Notes under the pieces: generated by a model
The model's database searches: none
The model's input: only the letters and a program-made list of their open reading frames with translations
Told to the model about the DNA's origin: nothing
Shown: piece by piece, positions 8,179 to 16,006 of the stretch
Numbering within the stretch: position 1 is the first letter of the stretch
How the letters are laid out: every line of letters begins with the position of its first letter
Position numbers and translations under genes: made by a program
Source: Pseudomonadota bacterium
GTDB lineage: Bacteria; Pseudomonadota; Alphaproteobacteria; Rhizobiales; Xanthobacteraceae
Length of the DNA stretch: 58,203 nucleotides
Direction of reading: 5' to 3'
Assembly: GCA_018242205.1 (NCBI GenBank)
Contig: JAFECJ010000026.1
Span: forward strand, 1 to 58,203

Positions 8179-8382
8179 TCACTTTACCTTGAGGTTTTCC
8201 GCAGACGTCTTGCCGCGGTTCTCGACGAGTTCGTACTGAACAGTCTGACCTTCGTTCAGCGTGCTAAGTCCGGCGCGTTCGACCGCCGAGATGTGAACGA
8301 ACACATCCTTCCCGCCTTCTTGGGGCTGGATGAAGCCATAGCCCTTCGTCGGATTAAACCACTTTACGGTGCCCTGAGGCAT
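8179..8382 (-). CDS. cspA: Cold-shock domain protein
   Basis: 67 residues forming a single cold-shock domain, an RNA/single-strand DNA-binding OB fold that melts RNA structure. Both nucleic-acid motifs are present: RNP1 (KGYGFIQP) and RNP2 (VFVHISAV). Length matches the CspA family. The gene is alone, leftward, convergent with the lipoprotein gene, and about 136 nt downstream of tRNA-Thr on the same strand. The leader is short for cold-induced csp genes, so whether it is cold-inducible cannot be told. Confidence 0.95.
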   Translation of the reverse strand: MPQGTVKWFNPTKGYGFIQPQEGGKDVFVHISAVERAGLSTLNEGQTVQYELVENRGKTSAENLKVK

Positions 8383-8518
8383 GCTAGATCTCCGAGGTAT
8401 TACGAAGCAACGCTTCAGTTTGGCACAGTCCGCGACCGACGAACAAGGTCTTCGACTGCCCGAAGGCCATGCCGGTTGCGATATTTTTGGGCTGGCGAGG
8501 AGACCGGTATCAACCGCG

Positions 8519-8593
8519 TGGTGCCGGATGAGAGGATTGAACTCCCGACCTTCGGTTTACAAAACCGCTGCTCTACCGCTGAGCTAATCCGGC
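8519..8593 (-). tRNA. tRNA-Thr (UGU)
   Basis: On the minus strand a complete cloverleaf can be read: acceptor GCCGGAT paired with ATCCGGC, D arm GCTC/GAGC, anticodon loop TTTGTAA with anticodon TGT, T arm GGGAG/CTCTC around TTCAATC, and an encoded CCA end (8519-8521). The first anticodon-stem pair is a G-A mismatch, also seen in the tRNA-Gly of this window. Confidence 0.95.
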
Positions 8594-8784
8594 GCTTTCC
8601 GGTGCAGCCGCTCCGATAGCGGAATCGTGCTGACAAATCAATTGTATGGTCGCTCGTGGCGATTGCTTATGGCGCCCTGCGGCGCGGCTATGAGCGATCC
8701 CGCGGTAATCGCCTCAAATTGTCGGTTATGCCGTAGGAATCCGGTGGTTGCGACAATATAGCCCGAGGTGGCGGGGTGGCTGCC

Positions 8785-8822
8785 AAATAAAATGCCCCGC
8801 AGCGTTGCCGCTGCGGGGCATT
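8785..8822 (-). terminator. Rho-independent terminator of the MHS transporter
   Basis: Perfect 14-bp stem 8791-8804 / 8809-8822 with a TTGC loop; on the minus strand it runs into TTTTATTT. It lies 36 nt past the stop of the leftward transporter gene. Confidence 0.88.
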
Positions 8823-8857
8823 CGTCGTTGCAGTCGAGCCGATTGCCGGCTCGCGGC

Positions 8858-10486
8858 TCACATCTGGGTAATGTCGCGATCTTTGGTCTCGGGCAGGAAG
8901 ATCAGGGCCACGACGAAGCTCATCGCCGCCACCGCGATCGGATACCAGAGGCCCGAGTAGATGTTCCCGGTTGCCGCCACGATGGCGAACACCGTGGCCG
9001 GCAGGAAGCCGCCGAACCAGCCGTTGCCGATATGGTAGGGCAGCGACAGGCCGGAGTAGCGGATGCGGGTCGGGAACAATTCAACCAGCCAGGCGGCAAT
9101 CGGCCCGTAGACCATGGTCACGTAGACGACCAGGATCGCCAGCAGAATAACCGTCATCGGGTAGTTGATGTCCTTCGGATCGGCGCTGGCCGGATAGCCG
9201 TGTGCCTTGACCGCCGCAGTAATCGCCGCGGGCAGATTCGGCGTCTCGGCAGTCAGCTCGGTGTCGCCGATCTTGACGCTGGCGCGCGTGCCAGCCGGGG
9301 CCGCCACGTTGTTGTAGTTCACCGACAGGTTGACCAGCGTCGACTTGATGACGTCACAGGCCGTGGTGAACTTCTCGGTGCCGGTCGCCTTGAACTGGAA
9401 CGAGCACTGTTTGGGATCCGCGGTCACGACGACCGGGGACGCCGCGAGCGCCGCTTCCAGCTTCGGGTTGGCGAAGTGCGTCAGGCCCTGGAAGATCGGG
9501 AAGTACGTGATGACCGCGAGCGCGAAACCCGCGAGCATGATCGGCTTGCGGCCGATCTTGTCCGACAGCCAGCCGAACAGGATGAAGCACGGCGTGCCGA
9601 TCGCCAGCGCGATGACGATCATGATCTGCGCGGTGACCGCCGGAACCTTGATGGTCTGGGTCAGGAAGAACAGCGCGTAGAACTGGCCGCCATACCACAC
9701 GACCGCTTCGCCGGCGGTGGCGCCGAGAAGCGCGAGGATCGCGATCTTGGCGTTCGACCACTGGCCGAAAGCTTCCGACAGCGGACGCTTCGAGGCTTTG
9801 CCTTCAGCCTTCATCTTCTGGAACAGCGGCGACTCGTTGAGCGAGAGCCGGATCCAGATCGACACGATCAGCAGGATGGCCGAGAGCAGGAACGGCAGGC
9901 GCCAGCCCCAGTCGCCGAAGGCCTGCTCGCCCATCGCGGTACGGATGCCGAGTATCAGCAGCAGTGCCATGAACAAACCGAGCGTGGCGGTCGTTTGAAT
10001 CCACGAGGTGTAATAGCCGCGCTTGCCGGGAGGCGCATGTTCGGCGACGTAGATCGCCGCGCCACCGTATTCGCCGCCGAGCGCCAGGCCCTGGATGAGG
10101 CGGAAGGCGATCAGCAGCACCGGTGCCATGATGCCCAAGGTGGCGTAGCCCGGCAGCAAGCCGATGAAGAACGTGCCGACGCCCATCAGCGTCATCGTGA
10201 CGAGGAAGGTGTACTTGCGGCCGATCATGTCACCGAGTCGGCCGAAGATCAGCGCGCCGAACGGACGAACGGCGAAGCCGGCGGCGAAGGCGAGCAAGGC
10301 GAAAATGAAGCCGACATTCGGCGGCACATTGGCGAAGAAGTATTTCGCCAGGAACACGCCGAGCGTGCCGTAGATGTAGAAATCGTACCACTCGAACACG
10401 GTGCCGAGTGACGAAGCGAAAATGACCTTCCGTTCCTCGGCGGTCATTCCGCGGGCAGTAAAGCCTGTTGCGGTCGTCGTTGTCAT
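8858..10486 (-). CDS. MFS transporter, metabolite:H+ symporter (MHS) type
   Basis: Inner-membrane proton-coupled importer of an organic solute, 542 residues with 12 predicted membrane segments. Family signatures: GTVFEWYDFYIYGTLGVFLA at the start of TM1, FGRLGDMIGRK between TM2 and TM3, FRLIQGLALGGEYGGAA in TM4, and LSDKIGRKPIM between TM8 and TM9. Unusually, about 100 extra residues sit between membrane segments near residues 330-430 (from FANPKLEAALAASP to DPKDINYP), including two cysteines (QCSF and TACD) that could form a disulfide if external. MHS members carry proline/betaine, shikimate, citrate or dicarboxylates; the substrate here is unknown. Stand-alone gene with its own terminator. 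Confidence 0.9.
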   Translation of the reverse strand: MTTTTATGFTARGMTAEERKVIFASSLGTVFEWYDFYIYGTLGVFLAKYFFANVPPNVGFIFALLAFAAGFAVRPFGALIFGRLGDMIGRKYTFLVTMTLMGVGTFFIGLLPGYATLGIMAPVLLIAFRLIQGLALGGEYGGAAIYVAEHAPPGKRGYYTSWIQTTATLGLFMALLLILGIRTAMGEQAFGDWGWRLPFLLSAILLIVSIWIRLSLNESPLFQKMKAEGKASKRPLSEAFGQWSNAKIAILALLGATAGEAVVWYGGQFYALFFLTQTIKVPAVTAQIMIVIALAIGTPCFILFGWLSDKIGRKPIMLAGFALAVITYFPIFQGLTHFANPKLEAALAASPVVVTADPKQCSFQFKATGTEKFTTACDVIKSTLVNLSVNYNNVAAPAGTRASVKIGDTELTAETPNLPAAITAAVKAHGYPASADPKDINYPMTVILLAILVVYVTMVYGPIAAWLVELFPTRIRYSGLSLPYHIGNGWFGGFLPATVFAIVAATGNIYSGLWYPIAVAAMSFVVALIFLPETKDRDITQM

Positions 10487-10657
10487 AGGCGTTTCCCCAA
10501 TTGACGCGTGACGCGTCGGTCATCGGGCGGCGCCTGGTTTCTTAATTTTTTATTGATGCCGCCCCGAGGGTATCGATACGCCTTGGCCGGGAATGGCGTC
10601 TTTCCGTCTCAGGTCTTACGTCTAAAGTCTAATCTCTCTCTATAATACATTGATATG

Positions 10658-10689
10658 TAATGAGTAAATATTCATTACGGTATCGTAAT
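10658..10689. promoter_or_regulatory. Overlapping inverted repeats in the MHS transporter promoter region
   Basis: In an AT-rich island about 170-200 nt upstream of the transporter start, TAATGA (10658-10663) pairs with TCATTA (10672-10677), and ATTACG (10674-10679) pairs with CGTAAT (10684-10689). Such overlapping dyads resemble operator sites; no adjacent regulator gene is seen. Confidence 0.35.
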
Positions 10690-10743
10690 CTCTCGCGATA
10701 ATTTACGGGAACTTTATGCGCGCCGATAGGGCGGCAGCGATCC

Positions 10744-11016
10744 TCAAAGCGTGAGGGCGAGCCGTTCAAGGACGTCGATCAGCCAGGCGGCGGCCTGAAG
10801 CACGGCCAGCCGTTGGGCGAGCTTGCTTTTGCGAAAAGTTTCATTGAGCAGTTTGAGCGCGCGCTTGTAGCCGGGATGCGCCCGCACATTGCCGTCGAGA
10901 CCTTGCAGCCGCTCGATCAATTCGCCGCGGCGGCTTTCGATCTCGTCATAGCGTTGTCTGAAATCGCCGCGCACGGGAGCCGTCGGGCGTTTGTTCGATA
11001 GGGTCCGGTTCGGCAT
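10744..11016 (-). CDS. Small conserved-looking hypothetical protein
   Basis: 90 residues when started at the ATG at 11016; a longer reading from 11121 adds 35 residues of unlikely composition. The protein is basic and largely helical (DFRQRYDEIESRRGELIERL, RALKLLNETFRKSKLAQRLA), without signal peptide or membrane segment, so cytoplasmic. The helices and charge pattern could support nucleic-acid or ribosome contact, but no known motif is seen. The family is not recognised. It is leftward and alone, divergent from the exported protein genes beginning at 11222. Confidence 0.6.
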   Translation of the reverse strand: MPNRTLSNKRPTAPVRGDFRQRYDEIESRRGELIERLQGLDGNVRAHPGYKRALKLLNETFRKSKLAQRLAVLQAAAWLIDVLERLALTL

Positions 11017-11221
11017 CGCAGTTAACTTTAACGGCGCGACGCGCGCGGCGCTACCGTTTTTTGACGGCTGGCGTCGCGGGTCGAAACCACGGCGTGAGGG
11101 CGGATCCTGGACTCGGTGCAATTGACTTGGCGCGATTAATGTTACCTCGCGAAAGCGCGGAGCATCGTAAAGGCTTCGTATAAAATGCCCGGAGAAACAC
11201 CGATCGATCGGATCATTTGCG

Positions 11222-11611
11222 ATGCGCGCATTGTTGGCCGTTGCCGCTATGGCTGCTCTCGGGATCGCCAGTCTCGGCGGCGCCGGTGCGTCCGAGTGGT
11301 CGCATCGTCACGTCAGTTATTATCCGTCGTACGTGGCGCGTGCGCCGCAAGTCGCCATCTATGACATCGAACCCAGCTCCGGCATTCGCGCCTATTGGGC
11401 GCGGCCGTGGCAGGGCCGTCACTATTATCCGTTCACCGGCAAGAAGCCGAAAGTAGGACGGCGCGAGAACCTCAACGCCCGATATCCGGCGCCGAAACCG
11501 GCGCCGAGCTACTACCGCGAATGGTCGACGCTTTCGCTGTATCCACCCGGTGTGATGCTGCCGCCGGCCGAGACCGCGGTGCCCCTCGTGCCAATCCTGC
11601 CGCCGAGGTAG
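11222..11611 (+). CDS. Small exported hypothetical protein, Tyr/Pro-rich
   Basis: 129 residues with a signal peptide cleaved near GAGAS (residue 24). The mature part is rich in Tyr, Pro, Arg and Trp (HRHVSYYPSYVARAPQ, RAYWARPWQGRHYYPFTG), a composition typical of small envelope proteins of Hyphomicrobiales. No enzymatic motif is visible. Its stop codon is immediately followed by the ATG of the next gene, also exported, so the two are one translationally coupled unit. Function unknown. Confidence 0.65.
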   Translation: MRALLAVAAMAALGIASLGGAGASEWSHRHVSYYPSYVARAPQVAIYDIEPSSGIRAYWARPWQGRHYYPFTGKKPKVGRRENLNARYPAPKPAPSYYREWSTLSLYPPGVMLPPAETAVPLVPILPPR

Positions 11612-12244
11612 ATGCCCATGGTCCTTGCATCCAGAATTGCCGCGCTCGCTTTTGCCGTCACCGTCGTCGCGGGTGGTCCGGCGCGGGCGCAGTATTATAG
11701 CTCGGTGCAGCAGAGCCCGCCGCCGCTCTATCCCTACGCGACGCAACCGCGCGCCGCGCAGCCTTACGCCGTTGAGGTGGCGCCGGGCACCTACGTTATT
11801 CATCGTCCCGGCGAGGCGCAGACGCCCGCTTATCGTCAACGCGCGCATCGTCCGGCGCCGAGGGCCAAGGCGCTGCGGACCAGGAACGATCCGCGGTTGA
11901 TCGAGGAACTGCGTCAACGCGCGACGGTCAAAGCCAACTCCGACAACAAGAGCAACGCCATCAACACCACGAAGATCGTGCGCCACAAACCGAAGGTGGT
12001 CGAAACGACGCGCTATGTCGACGATCCGCCGCGGGTAGTCGAGCGCTACACGGTCGTCGACGACAGCCATGGCGAGAAAAAGGTCGTTGTCGAAACGCCG
12101 CAGCTCGACAAGCACAAAGGCGGCAAGAACGAAAAGCGCGTCATCCAGGCCGACGCCGAGATCACGATTCTCGGCCCCGATCGCATGACCATTCAGCTCT
12201 ATCGCAAAGGCGAGCGCGGCAAACCGGGCGCGCGACTGAACTGA
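11612..12244 (+). CDS. Exported hypothetical protein
   Basis: 210 residues; signal peptide ends near GPARA (residue 26), followed by a Pro/Tyr/Gln-rich linker, a basic central part, then repeated Val/Glu-rich segments (KPKVVETTRYVDDPPRVVER, YTVVDDSHGEKKVVVE) and a short conserved-looking C-terminal block (DAEITILGPDRMTIQLYRKG). Probably periplasmic or envelope-associated. It starts directly after the stop of the preceding exported gene (TAGATG), with a second in-frame ATG at 11618, and ends before a terminator at 12273-12303. The C-terminal block is found in other exported Bradyrhizobium-type hypotheticals, to my recollection, but has no assigned role. Confidence 0.68.
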   Translation: MPMVLASRIAALAFAVTVVAGGPARAQYYSSVQQSPPPLYPYATQPRAAQPYAVEVAPGTYVIHRPGEAQTPAYRQRAHRPAPRAKALRTRNDPRLIEELRQRATVKANSDNKSNAINTTKIVRHKPKVVETTRYVDDPPRVVERYTVVDDSHGEKKVVVETPQLDKHKGGKNEKRVIQADAEITILGPDRMTIQLYRKGERGKPGARLN

Positions 12245-12272
12245 CGATCTCTACAGAGATAGTGGGCGGCGG

Positions 12273-12303
12273 CGGCGGGCTGGGGGGCCCGCCGTTTGCT
12301 TTT
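12273..12303 (+). terminator. Rho-independent terminator
   Basis: 8-bp GC stem CGGCGGGC/GCCCGCCG (12273-12280 / 12287-12294) with a G-rich loop, followed by TTTGCTTTT. It ends the exported-protein pair and abuts the stop of the convergent rRNA methylase gene. Confidence 0.72.
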
Positions 12304-13133
12304 CAGCTCTGCCGCCCGATGCGGCTGGCGATATAAAGCGACAAGACTGCGGCGTTGGAGACGTTGAGGCTCTTGATCGCGCCCGGCATGTCTATGCGCG
12401 CCACCTTGTCGCAGAGTTCACGCGTCAACTGTCGCAGGCCCTTGCCTTCGGCGCCGAGCACCAGGGCCAGTGGCTGGCGCAGTTTCATGTCGGAAAGATC
12501 GGCTTCGCCGTCGGAGTCGAGACCGACCACCATGAAGCCGCGTTCCTTCAGCGCCGTCAGGCCGCGGCCGAGGTTCTGCACAAGGACGAGCGGCACGTGT
12601 TCCAGCGCGCCGGAGGCCGCCTTGGCGAGCGCCGCCGTGGCGTCCGGCGAGTGGCGCTGCGTGGTGACGATGGCGGTGGTGGCAAAGGCCGCGGCCGAGC
12701 GGAAGATGGCGCCGACATTGTGCGGATCGGTGACCTGGTCGAGCACCAGCACCGTGCCGCGCGCCGGCACGTCCTCGATCGGCGGCGCGGGCAGGGGATC
12801 GGCCTCGAGATAGAGGCCCTGATGCACGGCGTCGGGCAACAGCCGCTCGTCGATGGCCGAGGGCCGGACCACCTCGGGCGCCAGTGCCCCGGCGATGCCT
12901 TCCTCGGCGAGGCGGCGGGCGGCGTTGTCGGTGGCGAGGAACTTGCGCAGCTTGCGGGCCGGGTTGCGCAGCGCCGCGGTGACCGTGTGCCAGCCGTAGA
13001 GGATGACCGGCTCGTCGCCCTCGGCGGTGGCGCGCAGATCCTCGCGGCGCGCCCGCGTAAATCGCTCGCGGCGATCGACCTGCTCGTGGGTGGCGCCGGG
13101 CTTGCGGCCGGACTTGCTGGGGCGTGAACTCAT
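12303..13133 (-). CDS. rlmB: 23S rRNA 2'-O-ribose methyltransferase, TrmH/RlmB family
   Basis: SAM-dependent SPOUT-class enzyme; RlmB methylates the ribose of G2251 in 23S rRNA. 276 residues from the ATG at 13133 (an upstream ATG at 13247 gives an implausible extension). A basic N-terminal tail, then the substrate-binding domain (ILYGWHTVTAALRNPARKLR), then the trefoil-knot catalytic domain with motif 1 VLDQVTDPHNVGAIFRSAAA, motif 2 LALVLGAEGKGLRQL and motif 3 IDMPGAIKSLNVSNAAVLSL. Cytoplasmic. It lies divergent to tRNA-Tyr, a common arrangement in Hyphomicrobiales. Assignment to RlmB rather than another TrmH-family methylase rests on the N-terminal domain and length. Confidence 0.92.
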   Translation of the reverse strand: MSSRPSKSGRKPGATHEQVDRRERFTRARREDLRATAEGDEPVILYGWHTVTAALRNPARKLRKFLATDNAARRLAEEGIAGALAPEVVRPSAIDERLLPDAVHQGLYLEADPLPAPPIEDVPARGTVLVLDQVTDPHNVGAIFRSAAAFATTAIVTTQRHSPDATAALAKAASGALEHVPLVLVQNLGRGLTALKERGFMVVGLDSDGEADLSDMKLRQPLALVLGAEGKGLRQLTRELCDKVARIDMPGAIKSLNVSNAAVLSLYIASRIGRQS

Positions 13134-13345
13134 GGCCGGAGCTTTAGAGGATCGGAGCCGGGCCGAACAGCGCCTCGCGGCAACTTTCCGCAACGGCTCC
13201 ATTGACTTCCCGGCGGCCCCTGCCCATAACCCCTGCCATTCCATCACCGTCCGGTGCGGAAACCCCGTTTTGCTATGGGGATCAACGGACTAGGGCGGGC
13301 GGCGCGATCGGCGCCGGGGCGCAAGCTCGAGGAATCCGAGCTTGG

Positions 13346-13430
13346 GGGAGAGTGTCCCGAGCGGCAAAGGGGGCGGACTGTAAATCCGCTGGCTATGCCT
13401 TCGTAGGTTCGAGTCCTACCTCTCCCACCA
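13346..13430 (+). tRNA. tRNA-Tyr (GUA)
   Basis: Class II tRNA with a long variable arm: acceptor GGGAGAG/CTCTCCC, anticodon stem GCGGA/TCCGC with loop CTGTAAA (anticodon GTA), T arm GTAGG/CCTAC around TTCGAGT, and encoded CCA. Located upstream of rlmB in opposite orientation. Confidence 0.96.
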
Positions 13431-13562
13431 TCCTCATTTTAAATATCTGAAAAATATATGCTTCTCGGCTGCGCGAGGCGCCGCCGCGCGGTCCTGCGCG
13501 TGTGTTGCGGCGATCGGTCCGGGACGATGTGGCGTTGCCAAGGCGGCACCGGATAGCAAATC

Positions 13563-14267
13563 TCAGACTTTGGCCGCGTCGAACGCCTCGAGGGCATGAC
13601 GGCGCATGCCGCTGACTGGTTCGACTGGCCTGGTGGCGCGGTCGTCGATGCTGACGAGGGCGTCGCGCTCCTTCACCGACGACAAATGCGGGCCAAGGTC
13701 GCGCAGCAGGCCGTCGGTCACGCCATAAATCCAACCGTGCAGATGCAAAGGCTGGCCGCGCAGCCAGGCTTTCTCCACCGTCGGGATCGCCGCGATACGA
13801 CGCACCTGCATTTCGACGTTGAGTTCACACATCCGGTCGATACGCGCGTCCAGGTCTGGAATGGCGTCGAACAGCTTGCGGTGCTTGCGGTAGAGCATCG
13901 TGATCGGCTGCAGCCAATGATCGACCAGCGCCGTGCGTTCGTCGCCCAGGGCGCGCTGGATGCCGCCGCAGCCATAGTGCCCGCAGACGATGACATGCTC
14001 GATGCGCAGCACCTCGATGCCGTATTCGAGCACGGCGAGCAGGTTCATGTCGCTGGTGTGCACCATGTTGGCGATATTGCGCTGAACGAAGACTTCGCCG
14101 GGATCGAGCCCCAACACGTCATTGGCGGTGACGCGACTGTCGGAGCAGCCGATCCACAACAGCTTCGGGTGCTGGATGCCGGCCATGCGCGCGAAATAGC
14201 CGGGATCGTCGCGGGTCTTGGCCTGGGCCCAGATGACATTGCGATCGAACAGGTGGTCGAGGCACAT
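13563..14267 (-). CDS. Beta-class carbonic anhydrase
   Basis: Zinc enzyme interconverting CO2 and bicarbonate, cytoplasmic. 234 residues. Zinc ligands Cys41, His97 and Cys100 and the Asp43-Arg45 dyad are present (CSDSR at 41-45, GHYGCGG at 96-102); the C-terminal region WIYGVTDGLL is also typical. It is the last gene of the leftward nitrate-reductase operon, 19 nt after the DUF2478 gene. This placement suggests supplying bicarbonate or helping pH/CO2 balance during nitrate respiration, which is inference; the enzyme could equally be an ordinary housekeeping carbonic anhydrase. Confidence 0.93.
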   Translation of the reverse strand: MCLDHLFDRNVIWAQAKTRDDPGYFARMAGIQHPKLLWIGCSDSRVTANDVLGLDPGEVFVQRNIANMVHTSDMNLLAVLEYGIEVLRIEHVIVCGHYGCGGIQRALGDERTALVDHWLQPITMLYRKHRKLFDAIPDLDARIDRMCELNVEMQVRRIAAIPTVEKAWLRGQPLHLHGWIYGVTDGLLRDLGPHLSSVKERDALVSIDDRATRPVEPVSGMRRHALEAFDAAKV

Positions 14268-14286
14268 GGCGTCACCCTTGGCGCAA

Positions 14287-14859
14287 TCAGGGTCTCAAGT
14301 GGTCGGTCGTTGGTCGTTCGCGATCGCCGGCCGCCATCGTCAAACGTTTCGCCGCCAGCCAATGTTCGAGAGCGGCCGCCGAGAGTTCGCATTCGTCGGC
14401 CAGGCCGGCGGCGAAAATGCGCCACTGGTCGAGATTGCGATAGGGCACGCCGACGATCAGCGGAATGCCGAGCAGCGCGGCACGGCCGAGCAGATCGCGC
14501 AAACCGCCGCCTTCGGCTTCGACCTTGCCGAATTTGTTGATGACGATGAGGTCGAGATCCTGGTCCAGAATGGCGATCAACAGCCCCGCGGCGTTGGCCA
14601 GCCGGCTGTGATCGAGCCGGCAGCCCCGCGCCGCCGGGCCGCGGTATTCCGACAACTGAAATCGGGTTCGGGTGTAAAGTTCTTCGACCGCCATATCGCA
14701 TTTGGTACGGCCGGGAACGTCGGTGTTGATCTGCACCAAGCCGGCGACCTTCACGCCGTCATCGCGCAGCCGGTAGGCGGTCTCGGCGATCAGGCGATCG
14801 GCGGCGAAGCCGTCGGAATAGGCCATTGCCAGAATATTTGATGACGTGCCGCCGATCAT
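14287..14859 (-). CDS. DUF2478 family protein (nucleotide-binding-like)
   Basis: 190 residues matching, by my recognition, the DUF2478 family, which is often found beside molybdenum or nitrate genes. Seen in the sequence: N-terminal strand and helix ILAMAYSDGFAADRLIAETA, the segment VAGLVQINTDVPGRTKCDMA, and IVINKFGKVEAEGGGLRDLL, which resembles the NKFGKxEAEG signature of nucleotide-handling P-loop relatives although no clean Walker A is present. Cytoplasmic, no membrane segment. It lies between a small hypothetical gene and the carbonic anhydrase in the nar operon, consistent with a role in molybdenum-cofactor or nitrate-reductase maturation; that role is inference. Confidence 0.75.
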   Translation of the reverse strand: MIGGTSSNILAMAYSDGFAADRLIAETAYRLRDDGVKVAGLVQINTDVPGRTKCDMAVEELYTRTRFQLSEYRGPAARGCRLDHSRLANAAGLLIAILDQDLDLIVINKFGKVEAEGGGLRDLLGRAALLGIPLIVGVPYRNLDQWRIFAAGLADECELSAAALEHWLAAKRLTMAAGDRERPTTDHLRP

Positions 14860-14874
14860 GGCGTGGTCCTCGCC

Positions 14875-15150
14875 TTATGGATGCAGTGCGCTGGCGAAAG
14901 CGCGCTTCAAGTAAATCGCGGCTGGATCGACCGACTGGCCGATTTGGCCGAGCAGGGTGACCCATTCCTCTTCGGACGCGGCGTCGGAATAACGCCGCAC
15001 GGCGGCCTGGCTGAAGCTCGCGAGATCGAGGCCTTCGCGCGCGGCGCGGTCGGACATCGCACTCAAGAGCGCCAGATCGCCGACGCTCATGATGACTTCC
15101 GCGGCCATGGTGTCGTCGGTTAATTGTCTCAGAACATCGCCCAGCAGCAT
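14875..15150 (-). CDS. Small hypothetical protein in the nar operon
   Basis: 91 residues, acidic, helical, no signal peptide or membrane segment. Recognisable stretches: MLLGDVLRQLTDDTMAAEVI and AAVRRYSDAASEEEWVTLLG. No named family is recognised. It starts 12 nt after the parvulin gene stop and ends 16 nt before the DUF2478 gene, so it is co-transcribed with narGHJI. Its position among maturation genes suggests an accessory role in nitrate respiration, but nothing in the sequence shows one. Confidence 0.65.
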   Translation of the reverse strand: MLLGDVLRQLTDDTMAAEVIMSVGDLALLSAMSDRAAREGLDLASFSQAAVRRYSDAASEEEWVTLLGQIGQSVDPAAIYLKRAFASALHP

Positions 15151-15161
15151 GGGTTCGCCCC

Positions 15162-16001
15162 TCAGTTCACGTAATGCTCGGCGGCGCCGGCGAGCGCGAT
15201 GCCGTCGATGCGGGCGGCCGAGACCAGCCGCGCGATATATTGCGCCTGGGCGCGGTGCATGACGCTGTCGCGCAGATAATCGGCGATGCGCTCCGCCACC
15301 GCCTCGAAGGGCAGGGTGCGGCCGTCGTGCTTGCGCGCCAGCTCAATGATGTGGAAGCCGTAGCGCGTCGCGACCGGCGCGGCGCTGATGTCGCCGGGTG
15401 CCATGGCTTCGAGCGCCTCGGCGAATTCCGGCGTCACCTGATCGGCCGTGAGCTGGCCGAGATTGCCACCCTGACTTGCCGACGGACAGCGCGAATGGGC
15501 CCGCGCCAGTGCGGCGAAGCTGTGCGGATTGTCGCGCAGCGCCGCCAGCACGGCTTCGGCATCGGTCCTGGCTTGCGCATAGGCGACCTGGTCCGCCGGC
15601 AACGCCGCGAACAGGATATGCGAGGCCTCGTAGATGTCCGACGAACGGAATCGACCGATGTTGTTGTCGTAGTAACGCCGGCAGGTCGCTTCGTCGGGTT
15701 CGGGGACGGCGACCTCGCGCTCGATCACGGCGCGCATTAGCGCCTCGTCGTCGGTCTCGCGGCGGCCGTCCGCGGTAAGCGGCTCGGGCGTGAGGCCGAG
15801 CGCCGCCGCGCGCTGAAGCAACAGTTCGCGCACCACCAGCGCCTGCGCCGCCTCAAGCCAGGCGGCAGCCGGCTTGTCGGCCGGATGGTGCTGCATCTCG
15901 CGGACAATGTCGTCGCGCGGGATGCAGACGCCGTTGACGCTGACGTCGACCGGCTTCGACGAGCCGTTGCCGGCCACGGTGACGTTGATGGACACCGACA
16001 T
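15162..16001 (-). CDS. Parvulin-type peptidyl-prolyl isomerase (NifM-like) of the nar operon
   Basis: 279 residues starting at the ATG at 16001, just past the narI stop; an upstream start at 16073 would overlap narI by 67 nt. An N-terminal helical arm (VREMQHHPADKPAAAWLEAA) precedes a parvulin domain at about residues 120-230 with ASHILFAALPADQVAYA, GGNLGQLTADQVTPEFAEAL and GFHIIELARKHDGRTLPFEA. No signal peptide is visible, so it probably acts in the cytoplasm. Parvulins similar to NifM follow narI in several denitrifiers and are thought to help nitrate reductase folding. Same operon as narGHJI. Confidence 0.88.
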   Translation of the reverse strand: MSVSINVTVAGNGSSKPVDVSVNGVCIPRDDIVREMQHHPADKPAAAWLEAAQALVVRELLLQRAAALGLTPEPLTADGRRETDDEALMRAVIEREVAVPEPDEATCRRYYDNNIGRFRSSDIYEASHILFAALPADQVAYAQARTDAEAVLAALRDNPHSFAALARAHSRCPSASQGGNLGQLTADQVTPEFAEALEAMAPGDISAAPVATRYGFHIIELARKHDGRTLPFEAVAERIADYLRDSVMHRAQAQYIARLVSAARIDGIALAGAAEHYVN

Positions 16002-16006
16002 CGCCG

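Noticed and set aside
13431..13562. Terminator for the nar operon downstream of carbonic anhydrase
   Set aside because: AT-rich stretch after tRNA-Tyr is present but no convincing hairpin precedes a T-tract on the minus strand.
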